Positions 55,113-63,426 of a stretch of 64,000 nt of DNA are shown piece after piece. Every line of letters starts with the position of its first letter. Within the stretch, counting starts at the first letter, position 1. Source of the DNA: Desulfofundulus luciae (lineage in GTDB: Bacteria > Bacillota > Desulfotomaculia > Desulfotomaculales > Desulfovirgulaceae); contig NZ_JAUSUX010000012.1 of assembly GCF_030813795.1 (NCBI RefSeq), positions 1 through 64,000 of the forward strand. The letters are read 5' to 3'. A program made the position numbers and the translations under genes. The notes beneath the pieces were generated by a model that saw nothing but the letters and a program-made list of their open reading frames with translations, had not been told where the DNA came from and ran no database searches.

Positions 55113-56673
55113 ACACCCCCACCACGGCCACCTCGTCCCGGTCCAGCCGCCGGCGCAGTTCCCTGGCCAGCCGGGCCAGGGCGCGGTCTTCCCCGGCGGC
55201 CCTTTCAATCTGGCGCAGCAGGTCAATTTCCCGGCGCAGGATCGAAAAGATATCCCCTTCCTGGAGGTTGGTCATGCCCAAAAGCTGTTCAAAGGAAGCC
55301 CCCTCATACCAGGCTGCGGCCAGGGCGGCGGGCAGGGGCGACCAGACACAAAAGTACTCCGGTACCCCGCTCTGGAGCAAAAAGCGGCGCAGTTCTTCCA
55401 CCCTATCCAGGGAGAAGGGTGGTGGAGTTACCTGTTCATCCCGCCCGGGCTGGTAGTCCACCCCGGCCAGGATGGCGGTCGCCTCGGCGGGAGGGGATTC
55501 CAGGATAATACCTGAGAAAACCAGCTCGGTAACCAGTATTTCCTGCACGTGCACGTAAAGGGCAAATTTCCCCCGGGGTAAAAGCTCCCGGCCCTGCACA
55601 TAACCCAGTTTTTCCAGGAGGCTCCACACATTCTCAAACTCCCGGACGTAATCCCGGGAGTGTTTTTCCAGTTGCTTCAAACGCTTGTGCAGCAGGTGGA
55701 TTCTTTCTTCCAGCCGGCGCGCTTTTTTAGCCGCGTCCAGGCAGACCTTGTAGCGGCACTTTTTACGTCCCTTTTGCAACAGGATTTGAATCTCCTGCAG
55801 CCGCAGCTTGCTGTCCGCGCGATTGCGGTGCTTGCTTTTCTTAAGCTGGTTCAGCTCCTTACGCAGTTTGACCCGGTAAAGTTCGCAGCAAGGCTGGCCC
55901 CGGTCGGAGCAAAAACACCGGGCCAGTTCCGCCGCCTTTTCTTCCAGCCTTTGTACTTCCTGGCGAAGCTGACGGCTTTCTTTATTACTTTGATAGACGG
56001 ATAAGTTTTTTTCCAGCAGGCGGCGGATCTCTGCATCGGTTTTCCAGTGCAAAAGGCTCAGGACCGTATTTGGCGAAATGGTGAGCCTGCCCCGGACCGG
56101 TTCCACCTCGTCCTCCCGGTAAAAGCCGGTTTGTTCGGGGAAACGCTCGTCTATGCGCACGAAAACCCGCCCCACCGGGTCATACCCGCGCCGGCCCGCC
56201 CGGCCGGCCATCTGGAAAAATTCCCGGTTTAAAAGGGGACGAAACTCCTGGCCGTCCCACTTGCGGCAGGCGTCAAAAACCGTACTGGCAGCGGGAAAGT
56301 TAACCCCTACGGCAAAGGTTTCCGTACAGAAAAGGACATAAACCAGCCGGGATTCATACAGTCTTTCCACCAGATCCTTGAGCAGCGGCGACAGGCCGGC
56401 ATGGTGGTAGCCAATGCCCTGAAGCAGCAAGCGGCGCAGGTTCTGGCGCCGGGGACCGAAAAGGCCGGGGTTATTCTCTTCCGCTTCCTGGATCATCCAC
56501 CGGACGGAACGCTTCTCCCCGGGAGTAAGGAAATCCCACTCCCGGCCCAGTTCTTCCGCCAGCAACTCGGTCCGTCCGCGGCTAAAGGCAAAATAAAGGG
56601 CCGGCAGGTGGTCCTGAATGGCTTCGATCACTTCAACACAGGTTGGACTGGAAAATATGGCGGCCAAGGTCAT
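55111..56673 (-). CDS. Ski2/Mtr4-like helicase, C-terminal part (split gene)
   Basis: 520 residues. RecA-2 of a superfamily 2 RNA/DNA helicase: LYFAFSRGRTELLAEEL, GIGYHHAGLSPLLKDLVERLY, LFCTETFAVGVNFPA and motif VI in FFQMAGRAGRRGYDP. A coiled-coil arch-like region (about 215-350) and a C-terminal winged or rRNA-arch domain follow, as in Mtr4/Ski2 and their bacterial relatives. It begins exactly where the upstream half ends; the two halves are one protein in related families. ATG at 56673 has AGAGGTG only 2 bases away, so its translation start is poor. Confidence 0.85.
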   Translation of the reverse strand: MTLAAIFSSPTCVEVIEAIQDHLPALYFAFSRGRTELLAEELGREWDFLTPGEKRSVRWMIQEAEENNPGLFGPRRQNLRRLLLQGIGYHHAGLSPLLKDLVERLYESRLVYVLFCTETFAVGVNFPAASTVFDACRKWDGQEFRPLLNREFFQMAGRAGRRGYDPVGRVFVRIDERFPEQTGFYREDEVEPVRGRLTISPNTVLSLLHWKTDAEIRRLLEKNLSVYQSNKESRQLRQEVQRLEEKAAELARCFCSDRGQPCCELYRVKLRKELNQLKKSKHRNRADSKLRLQEIQILLQKGRKKCRYKVCLDAAKKARRLEERIHLLHKRLKQLEKHSRDYVREFENVWSLLEKLGYVQGRELLPRGKFALYVHVQEILVTELVFSGIILESPPAEATAILAGVDYQPGRDEQVTPPPFSLDRVEELRRFLLQSGVPEYFCVWSPLPAALAAAWYEGASFEQLLGMTNLQEGDIFSILRREIDLLRQIERAAGEDRALARLARELRRRLDRDEVAVVGV

Positions 56674-56680
56674 AACACCT

Positions 56681-57454
56681 CTAATAATCTAGTTCCTCCT
56701 GCCCGGCGGCCATCATATCGTTCCAGCGGTGACGGCGCCAGCGGCGGATTTCCTGCCTTTCGGCAATTTCCTCCCGGGCCTCTTCCTCATCCAGCACATC
56801 TCCCCCGGGGGCAATCCAGGAGATTTCCAGGGGAACGGCCCGGCACCGTTCTTCGATTACTTTCACCACTTCCCCCCGCACCTCGGCCATCCAGGAGGAA
56901 ATTTCCTGGATATTGGGTACGGTAGCGGAGAGGCCTAAAATCTTCATGTGGGGCGGGGCGAAGATGATGCTTTCCTCCCAGGCCGTACCCCGTTCCGGGT
57001 CGTCCAGGTAGTGCATCTCGTCAAAAATGACGTGGGAGGTGTGCTCCAGTTCCCCGGGATTGGCAAAACACCAGTTACGGAAAATTTCCGTGGTCATTAC
57101 CAGCAAGGGAGCCTTTTCGTTAATGGAAAGGTCCCCCGTAATTAACCCTACCCGCTCCGGGCCGAAAAGCCGCCCGAAGTCCCGGTATTTCTGGTTGGAC
57201 AGGGCTTTAATGGGCGACGTATACACCGCTCCCTTGCCTGCGGCCAGTATATGTTCCAGCAGTTTTTCGGCAATCAGGGTCTTACCGGTTCCCGTTGGTG
57301 CGGCTACCAGGACGGTATATCCGTCCAGCAACGCGGCAATTGCTTCTTCCTGAAAGCGATCGAGCTTTAACGGTGCCGCCGGTAAAACAATCTTTGACCG
57401 GCGGCGCCGTGGCCGGCGTTTACCCCGGGCACCGGTTTCTTTTTTCTGTACCAA
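56681..57454 (-). CDS. Ski2-like helicase, N-terminal part (split gene)
   Basis: 257 residues. RecA-1 domain: Q-like motif FQEEAIAALLDGYTV, Walker A APTGTGKTLIAE, motif Ia YTSPIKALSNQKYRDF, motif II DEMHY (a DEVH variant), and motif III LSATVPN. Reading frame 1 ends with EELDY and a stop at 56681-56683; the continuation lies in another frame 8 bases on. TTG start. Without the C-terminal half it lacks motifs IV-VI and cannot act alone as a helicase. Confidence 0.85.
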   Translation of the reverse strand: MVQKKETGARGKRRPRRRRSKIVLPAAPLKLDRFQEEAIAALLDGYTVLVAAPTGTGKTLIAEKLLEHILAAGKGAVYTSPIKALSNQKYRDFGRLFGPERVGLITGDLSINEKAPLLVMTTEIFRNWCFANPGELEHTSHVIFDEMHYLDDPERGTAWEESIIFAPPHMKILGLSATVPNIQEISSWMAEVRGEVVKVIEERCRAVPLEISWIAPGGDVLDEEEAREEIAERQEIRRWRRHRWNDMMAAGQEELDY

Positions 57455-57540
57455 TGGTGATTAAACCATCCTTTCTTTTTTGCTTTGCTCTCTCTATGGC
57501 CATTATACACCATTTGCTATGGTAACATAAACGTTTTAAA

Positions 57541-57569
57541 TTTACTGTTCCCGGTATTCACGGTATAAT
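57541..57569 (+). promoter_or_regulatory. Sigma-A promoter of the zinc-ribbon gene
   Basis: TTTACT (57541-57546), 17-base spacer, TATAAT (57564-57569), 31 bases before the start codon. The -10 box is perfect. Confidence 0.65.
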
Positions 57570-57599
57570 AGAAAAAATGTCTGTTAGGAGTGGTATCCC

Positions 57600-57806
57600 G
57601 TGAGCAAAAAAGCCCCGGTGGACTACCGGGTAAATCATCTTCCGGACGGGCGCATTACCGGCGTGGAGGTTACCTGCTGCGGCCGGCACATTGGTGAGAT
57701 GCGCTTTGTGGACGAGCAGTCTATTAGCTGTCCCCAGTGCGGTGCGCGCCATGTTCTGCGCATCCAGCATAACCACTTCCATCTCCGCCAATACAGGGAT
57801 GAATAA
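57600..57806 (+). CDS. Small zinc-ribbon protein, unknown function
   Basis: 68 residues. Starts GTG with TAGGAG 9 bases upstream. Four cysteines and several histidines form a putative zinc site: VTCCGRHIGEM and ISCPQCGARHVLRIQHNHFH. A HxH-rich tail follows the second pair. Monocistronic, with its own promoter and terminator. I know of no assigned role. Confidence 0.7.
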   Translation: MSKKAPVDYRVNHLPDGRITGVEVTCCGRHIGEMRFVDEQSISCPQCGARHVLRIQHNHFHLRQYRDE

Positions 57807-57827
57807 ACAACGCTAAATATATTACGG

Positions 57828-57867
57828 GCGAGATCAGGATGACTTCAGGATCTCGCTTTTTATTTTT
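57828..57867 (+). terminator. Terminator after the zinc-ribbon gene
   Basis: GCGAGATC/GATCTCGC perfect stem (57828-57835 with 57849-57856, 13-base loop) followed by TTTTTATTTTT. A strong intrinsic terminator. Confidence 0.9.
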
Positions 57868-57921
57868 AACCGGGCCAGTGAATAAATAGAAACTCAAAAG
57901 TAAAACTTATGGGGTGTGGTT

Positions 57922-59019
57922 ATGTTCCGGCGGCTGTTTTCTCTATTTAATTTAGATATAGTTACTATCTACCTGGCCCACCAACTGTTAATAGTGCTGG
58001 CCGGGTATTTTGCCGTTATTTTTTTCCCGGGCCATTATGATCCCAGGCAGTTTTTTGCCCTTGTGGGCCAGGGGCTCAACCGCTGGGATGCGGGCTGGTA
58101 CCTGAGAATAGCCCAGGAGGGTTATAACCAAAAGTCCGCTGCCTTCTTCCCCCTTTACCCCTTGCTCATTCACCTGCTCAGCCGGCTGGGTGTGGGCCCG
58201 GCAGCGGCCGGAATCTTCATATCCAACCTTTCCCTGGCCGGTATCCTGGCCATTTTTTACCGGCTGGCCAGCATGGACTATGACCCGCACACATCCCGGC
58301 GGGCCACATGGTACCTGGCCCTGTTTCCCACCGCCTTTTACCTGTCCGCCATTTATACCGAATCCCTTTACCTCTTGCTTGTACTGATGACCTTTTATTT
58401 TTTCCGCCAGAGACGGTGGCTTCCGGCTGGCCTTTGCGGCATGCTGGCCGCATCCACGCGAAACATGGGGGTCTTTTTACTTTTTCCCGGGCTGTGGGAA
58501 TACTGGCGTGCGACGAAAGGGAAAATAAGCAAGGACATTGTTTTTCTAGCCCTGATCCCTGCGGGCTTGCTGTTTTTCATGATTTTCCTGCAGGCAGAAC
58601 TGGGCAACCCCCTGGCCTTTGTTGAGGCCCAGCAATTCTGGCACCGCTCCTTTAGCTGGCCCTGGGTGAGTCTGGAACAGGCTACGGTGCTCCTGTGGGA
58701 AAACCGGCGCTTTAGCCGCCAGTTGCTGGACATCTCCTTCACCCTGGTGGGATTGGCGTCGTTTTTCCTTTCCCTGGGTAAAGAACGCCCATCCTACACA
58801 TTGTTTGCGTTGATTGGGCTTTTGGTACCGCTTTTCTCTCCGGCACCTCACGCACCGCTATTGAGCATGCCGCGATTTGTAATGGTATTATTTCCGATTT
58901 ACCTGACCCTGGCCCGACTGGTCAAGGAAGGACGGGGGCACAATTTCATTCTTGCCCTAACCTCATCCCTGTTCTTCTTTCTCTACTTGCTTTTTGCCCG
59001 CGGGTATTGGGTCGCTTAA
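57922..59019 (+). CDS. PIG-V-like integral membrane mannosyltransferase
   Basis: 365 residues from the ATG at 57922 (GGGGTGTGG before it). About nine hydrophobic helices. NRWDAGWYLRIAQEGY near residue 55 is the family's WDxxxY signature, and SAAFFPLYPLLIHLL follows; these mark GPI mannosyltransferase II-like (PIG-V, GT-C fold) proteins, which use lipid-linked sugars on the outer face. The bacterial acceptor is unknown. 18 bases before the dolichol-phosphate-sugar synthase-like gene, so the two are a functional pair: one makes the lipid-linked sugar, the other uses it. Confidence 0.85.
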   Translation: MFRRLFSLFNLDIVTIYLAHQLLIVLAGYFAVIFFPGHYDPRQFFALVGQGLNRWDAGWYLRIAQEGYNQKSAAFFPLYPLLIHLLSRLGVGPAAAGIFISNLSLAGILAIFYRLASMDYDPHTSRRATWYLALFPTAFYLSAIYTESLYLLLVLMTFYFFRQRRWLPAGLCGMLAASTRNMGVFLLFPGLWEYWRATKGKISKDIVFLALIPAGLLFFMIFLQAELGNPLAFVEAQQFWHRSFSWPWVSLEQATVLLWENRRFSRQLLDISFTLVGLASFFLSLGKERPSYTLFALIGLLVPLFSPAPHAPLLSMPRFVMVLFPIYLTLARLVKEGRGHNFILALTSSLFFFLYLLFARGYWVA

Positions 59020-59037
59020 AACAGGGAGGTAACGCCT

Positions 59038-60138
59038 TTGCTTACGGTAATCATCCCTACTTACAACGAAGAACATAATATCATCCCCCTGACCAAACGC
59101 ATTTGCCGGTCACTGAAAGGAAAAGAATTTGAAATCCTGTTTGTGGACGATAGTACCGACGGCACGACTAAAGTACTGGAAGAATTAAGCCATAACAACC
59201 CCAACGTCAGGTTCATCCACCGGCACAACCAGCGGGGTCTGGCCACGGCTGTGGTGGAGGGGTTCAGGACGGCCAGGGGCGACGTGCTGGCGGTAATGGA
59301 CGCGGATCTCCAGCACCCGCCGGAGGTCCTCCCCCGCCTGTTGGAAAGCATCGAAAAGGGGAACGATCTGGTCATTGCTTCCCGTTTTGTGCCCGGGGGT
59401 GAAGACGGCGGCTTAACCCCCTTAAGGAGAGCGATTTCCCTGACCGCCCGCCTGATTGGCCGCCTGGCCCTGAAAAAGGTACGTCCGATCAATGATCCCT
59501 TGAGCGGGTTTTTTATGCTAAAAAAAGAGGTAATTGAAGAAGTAAAACTCTCACCCCTGGGATGGAAGATTCTCATGGAAGTGCTGGTGCGCGGGCGTTA
59601 CCACCGGCTGGCCGAAGTTTCCTATGTATTTGAGCGCCGCCGGGGTGATCACTCCAAAATGAGTTTAACCGAACAGGTCAATTACCTGCGTCACCTGGTA
59701 CGACTGGTTTTAAGCAGCCCCGAAGACCTGCGTTTCTGGAAGTTTTGCCTCGTGGGAACAACAGGAGTCGCGGTAAATATGTTCTTCTTCCTGCTCTTTA
59801 CCCGCCTGTTTTCTCTGGATGTGGTACTTTCCGCCCTGCTGGCCACCAGCCTGGCCATATTCGGCAATTTCCTGCTGAACGACCTTTTTACCTGGACGCA
59901 GCAAAAGGAGGACCACCTGCTGGGCCGGGCGGTAAAATTTTACCTTTGCTCCGGTGCGGGTATGGTGATTAATGTAGCGGTTTTAAGCGCCTTACACTGC
60001 TACCTCCGCATACCGGCCATCCTGGCCAACGGGGCAGGCATTCTCGCTTCCACGGCATGGAATTATTATGCCAACAACCGGTGGACCTGGGCAAGCACCA
60101 CTTCCCGGCTGGCCAACGAAAACCCCGATTCACAATAG
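59038..60138 (+). CDS. GT2 polyprenyl-phosphate sugar synthase with GtrA domain
   Basis: 366 residues. TTG start with GGGAGGT before it. N-terminal GT-A domain of the dolichol-phosphate mannose synthase type: TVIIPTYNEEHNI, FVDDSTDGT, VMDADLQHPPE and SGFFMLKKEV. From about residue 235 a GtrA domain of four helices follows (FWKFCLVGTTGVAVNMFF and FLLNDLFTWTQQ), the flippase-like partner for the lipid-linked sugar. DPM-GtrA fusions are known. It is translationally close to the PIG-V-like gene. Confidence 0.93.
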   Translation: MLTVIIPTYNEEHNIIPLTKRICRSLKGKEFEILFVDDSTDGTTKVLEELSHNNPNVRFIHRHNQRGLATAVVEGFRTARGDVLAVMDADLQHPPEVLPRLLESIEKGNDLVIASRFVPGGEDGGLTPLRRAISLTARLIGRLALKKVRPINDPLSGFFMLKKEVIEEVKLSPLGWKILMEVLVRGRYHRLAEVSYVFERRRGDHSKMSLTEQVNYLRHLVRLVLSSPEDLRFWKFCLVGTTGVAVNMFFFLLFTRLFSLDVVLSALLATSLAIFGNFLLNDLFTWTQQKEDHLLGRAVKFYLCSGAGMVINVAVLSALHCYLRIPAILANGAGILASTAWNYYANNRWTWASTTSRLANENPDSQ

Positions 60139-60201
60139 AAAATACCTGGCAGGGTTTAACACGGGTATATTAAGCCGGGAAAAGGCTGCGGAAATAACGA
60201 A

Positions 60202-60230
60202 ACCGGACCGTTCTTGAAGAACAGTCCGGT
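60202..60230. terminator. Bidirectional terminator between GT2 gene and RNase P RNA
   Basis: A near-perfect stem ACCGGACCGTTCTT/GAAGAACAGTCCGGT (60202-60230) with T-rich flanks on the plus strand (CTTTCTGTTT). It can serve the plus-strand glycosyltransferase and the minus-strand rnpB. Confidence 0.75.
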
Positions 60231-60245
60231 CTTTCTGTTTATGCT

Positions 60246-60686
60246 GTGAGCAAACCTGTAAGCCGAGTTCTGTCTTGGGTGATCATCTATCTGGGACGCC
60301 AGTTGCCTGACGCCTCTAGCGACCTTTACCCGGGGACGGAGCGGGCCACTCCCTTGTCCCCCTATTCGGTCTTGCTCCAGGTGGGGTTTACCTAGCCGGC
60401 CCGTCGCCGTGGCCGCTGGTGCGCTCTTACCGCACCGTTCCACCCTTGCCCAGCACTCAGCCCAACAGTTGTAGGTGTTTTACCTTGCAGTTATCCGTCC
60501 ATTCCCTGTAATGAAGCATCCTTCTTATTAAACTGCTGGGCTGAGTACTGGGCGGTCTACATTTCTGTGGCACTTTCCTTGGGGTCGCCCCCACTGGGTG
60601 TTACCCAGCACCCTGCCCTGTGGAGCTCGGACTTTCCTCAGGTGCCCCCGCGGGCACCCGCGACCACCCGGTTTACTCACAGCAAC
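60246..60686 (-). ncRNA. rnpB: RNase P RNA, class A
   Basis: Catalytic RNA that matures tRNA 5' ends. Class A signatures on the minus strand: GAGGAAAGTCCGAGCTCC and CAGGGCAGGGTGCTGGGTAA near the 5' end, AGAAATGTAGACC, GGTAAACCCCACC and the 3' universal ACAGAACTCGGCTTACAG. P1 forms from GCTGTGAGTAAACC and GGTTTGCTCACAGC. About 441 bases, longer than E. coli RNase P RNA because a long hairpin (60448-60553) forms one arm. It has its own promoter; ends are set by P1 and are accurate to a few bases. Confidence 0.95.
60448..60553. repeat. Hairpin arm inside RNase P RNA, copy D of the interspersed element
   Basis: A 106-base segment with 23-base arms (60448-60470 and 60531-60553) that pair at 21 of 23 positions. 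Its outer ends GCCCAGCACTCA and TGAGTACTGGGC match the arms of copies A and C. It lies between conserved class A segments, at the position of the variable P12 helix. The 60-base core is unlike the other copies. Confidence 0.7.
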
Positions 60687-60700
60687 TCGTTTCTGTATAG

Positions 60701-60729
60701 ATTATAGCACATGCAAACTGAATTTGCAA
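60701..60729 (-). promoter_or_regulatory. Promoter of rnpB
   Basis: Minus strand: TTGCAA (60724-60729), 17-base spacer, TATAAT (60701-60706), placing the start near 60694, a few bases from the predicted RNA 5' end. Confidence 0.75.
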
Positions 60730-60766
60730 ATTTCGTGCTCTGGGGCATAGCGTTGTACAACAGTGC

Positions 60767-61171
60767 TTAAGATGATCCTTCTTGTTGCTCCATCTGACGC
60801 AACCGGTCCAGCTTCTCTTCCAGTTCTTCAAGCTGCTCCACCATTTCCGCTTTCACCGAATGGGCCGGCCAGCGCCTTTTGAGTTCGGCAATTTCTTCCT
60901 CCAGGCGGGCAATTTCCCCCTTCAAGTCTTTGTATTCAATGTTTTCCGCAGGTTGTGGAAACTTAAAACTATTTTCCTCCCGGCAGGCACTAACATACCA
61001 GGGCATCTTCAATCCCTGACAGCCGTCACATTTCGTTAAGTCATAGAAGGTCTCCCGGTGGGTAATGGTGGCGCCCTCCGCCGCCTTCCCCAGTCCGGAA
61101 AGCACCAGACCGGAAGCCACGCCTGCCGCCAGGGTGCGCTTGATAAAATCCTGCCGTGATAACAAGGACAT
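60767..61171 (-). CDS. Exported iron-sulfur-like protein fragment with coiled coil
   Basis: 134 residues. N-terminus: a Tat-like or Sec-like leader SRQDFIKRTLAAGVASGLVL (one arginine of the twin pair replaced by Gln) and processing near GLGKAAEGA. Then TFYDLTKCDGCQGLKMPWYV and SACREENSFKF, the beginning of periplasmic 4Fe-4S subunits of the DmsB/FdhB type. The usual three further clusters are missing; instead a charged coiled coil (about 75-130) ends the protein. Either a truncated relic or a short redefined protein. ATG behind AAAGGGGGG. Confidence 0.65.
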   Translation of the reverse strand: MSLLSRQDFIKRTLAAGVASGLVLSGLGKAAEGATITHRETFYDLTKCDGCQGLKMPWYVSACREENSFKFPQPAENIEYKDLKGEIARLEEEIAELKRRWPAHSVKAEMVEQLEELEEKLDRLRQMEQQEGSS

Positions 61172-61561
61172 CTGTTACCCCCCTTTAAGTTTGTGCACAA
61201 CCGGGTTTTATTCCAGTCCGGAGCTTGAAGTAAGACCAACGATTCCGCCCGGCAAATATGCATCCAAAGAAAACAGACACCGGTTTGTTTCTACGGGTAC
61301 CCGTAAGGGTATATGTGATTATAGATTAGCATTCGACATCCGCTCTGTCAATACTCTTTTAGGGGTATTTAGGACACCATGATAAGTGAACCTCCCCCGG
61401 GACAATCCCGGGGGCTTCGTCCCGAAGGTTTCTCATGTCACCGGAAAGCCGCCTGCAAAATCGCAGGTTTTACATTATACTACGGGAGCAAATGTTTGGT
61501 TATGTTTTTATCGCCCTATCGGGCGATGCCCCGCTCGATCCACCCCACAAGGGGGTGGGTT
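61172..61561. other. Gap with three stacked hairpins
   Basis: No gene is supported in this 390-base gap. In its second half are three perfect short hairpins: CCCCCGGGA/TCCCGGGGG (61394-61414), ATCGCCC/GGGCGAT (about 61518-61536) and CACCCC/GGGGTG (about 61541-61557), with CCTGC/GCAGG plus TTTTAC (about 61451-61470). Stacked hairpins of this kind can be the end of an IS200/IS605-type element or a cluster of terminators. Open frames here look like non-coding sequence. Confidence 0.4.
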
Positions 61562-62080
61562 TCAGGGGCGGTCTCTATAAATTCCCCTATTGGGGGACAT
61601 GCCGGGAGCAGAGGCGTTCTTATGGGGCAACGCTTCCAGGTAAATAATGGTCCGCTCGGCCACCACCACCAGTTTTACCTCCAGGACATACTTTCTCCCG
61701 TCCACATCCACCTGGCGCCGGTCCACCACCCGGGGGATCAGCAGGTGGTCCAGGCGGCTCACCTCCTGCCCCAGTAAAGGATGCAGCCATTCCCGTACGT
61801 GATTTTCGATAACCAGGTGGGCCCGGGCCTGATCCAACCCGGGTATCTCCTTTTCCTGGACCAGAGTAACGTTAACCTCCAGGGCGGTAATGGTTTGAGG
61901 CCGGTGGCCGGCCAAATTTTCCTTCACCTGCTGCAGCTCCCTTTCCGTAGCCACCAGTTCTTCCTTTAACTCGTTGTTGGCCAGGGTCAGCCGGTCCACC
62001 TGCTGTCCCAGCAGGGCATTGACCAGGGCACCACCTGAAAGCATGCCAATTAGCATGGCCGCCAGTAGGCGAGCTTTCAT
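61562..62080 (-). CDS. YtrI-like sporulation membrane-associated protein
   Basis: 172 residues. An N-terminal hydrophobic anchor (about 5-25), a coiled coil (about 28-60, VDRLTLANNELKEELVATE), then a beta-rich C-terminal domain. It follows ytrH with a 4-base overlap, the same pairing as B. subtilis ytrH-ytrI, whose products are forespore-septum membrane proteins under sigma-E. Assignment to YtrI is by position and shape; sequence identity to B. subtilis is not established. Confidence 0.65.
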   Translation of the reverse strand: MKARLLAAMLIGMLSGGALVNALLGQQVDRLTLANNELKEELVATERELQQVKENLAGHRPQTITALEVNVTLVQEKEIPGLDQARAHLVIENHVREWLHPLLGQEVSRLDHLLIPRVVDRRQVDVDGRKYVLEVKLVVVAERTIIYLEALPHKNASAPGMSPNRGIYRDRP

Positions 62081-62403
62081 TTATTTCCTCCGCATAGGGC
62101 CAGGATCAGGTAGTGGGCCGTCTGGGTGCCGGCCAGAGCACTGACAATGTAAAAAAGCTGCTTGATCACCGCCCGGACCTCTCCCTGGAAAAGCCCGCTT
62201 TCTAAAATTTCAAAAGTAGAAAAGGTGCCCCCGATGGCGGCGGCTATGGCCCAGATTTTGATGTCCCGGGCCAGTTTAAGCATGGTGATCACCGGCGGTT
62301 CCCGAACCAGAACGGCAGCCAGGGATCCTACCAGGGATGCCCCCAGCAGAATGCCCAGCGCCGTAAAATAAATCAACACCATTTTATTGAGAAACGTCTC
62401 CAT
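62077..62403 (-). CDS. ytrH: Sporulation membrane protein YtrH
   Basis: About 108 residues from the ATG at 62403 (GGGAG 8 bases before it; a GTG three codons earlier is possible). Three hydrophobic helices. The family motif DIKIWAIAAAIGGTFSTFEI is clear, followed by FQGEVRAVIKQLFYIVSAL. YtrH proteins are needed for efficient sporulation. ATG of ytrI overlaps its stop. The minus-strand promoter was not recognised. Confidence 0.85.
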   Translation of the reverse strand: METFLNKMVLIYFTALGILLGASLVGSLAAVLVREPPVITMLKLARDIKIWAIAAAIGGTFSTFEILESGLFQGEVRAVIKQLFYIVSALAGTQTAHYLILALCGGNK

Positions 62404-62497
62404 GCGGTTCACTCCCGGGACAAGTTTATAACAAAGGTATTTTGGGGGCAGGAAAGATATGACTGGTCAGGGATTTTTTAAAATAGTTAATTAAACA

Positions 62498-62540
62498 AAG
62501 AAAAACCCCCTTTCGCAAATTGGCCTGCAAAGGGAGTTTT
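62498..62540. terminator. Terminator after the amino-acid ABC genes
   Basis: AACCCCCTTTCGCA/TGCAAAGGGAGTT pairs (62504-62517 with 62526-62538); the minus strand ends in GGTTTTTCTTTG, the plus strand in GTTTTTCT. It lies 90 bases past the ABC ATPase stop and can work in both directions. Confidence 0.75.
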
Positions 62541-62627
62541 TCTATGAAGGTGGTGGGTAATTAAGTGAAATTCCTGCAGTTTTTTAAAGGGATGGGGGCT
62601 AAAAGGCTTTAAGGAAACTGAAAAAGC

Positions 62628-63413
<786 letters not shown>

Positions 63414-63426
63414 TTTCCCTTCCCCC

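Noticed and set aside
61379..61777. Plus-strand reading frames across the hairpin gap
   Set aside because: They run across GC-rich hairpins and into the antisense of the YtrI-like gene; no ribosome binding site or conserved motif was seen.
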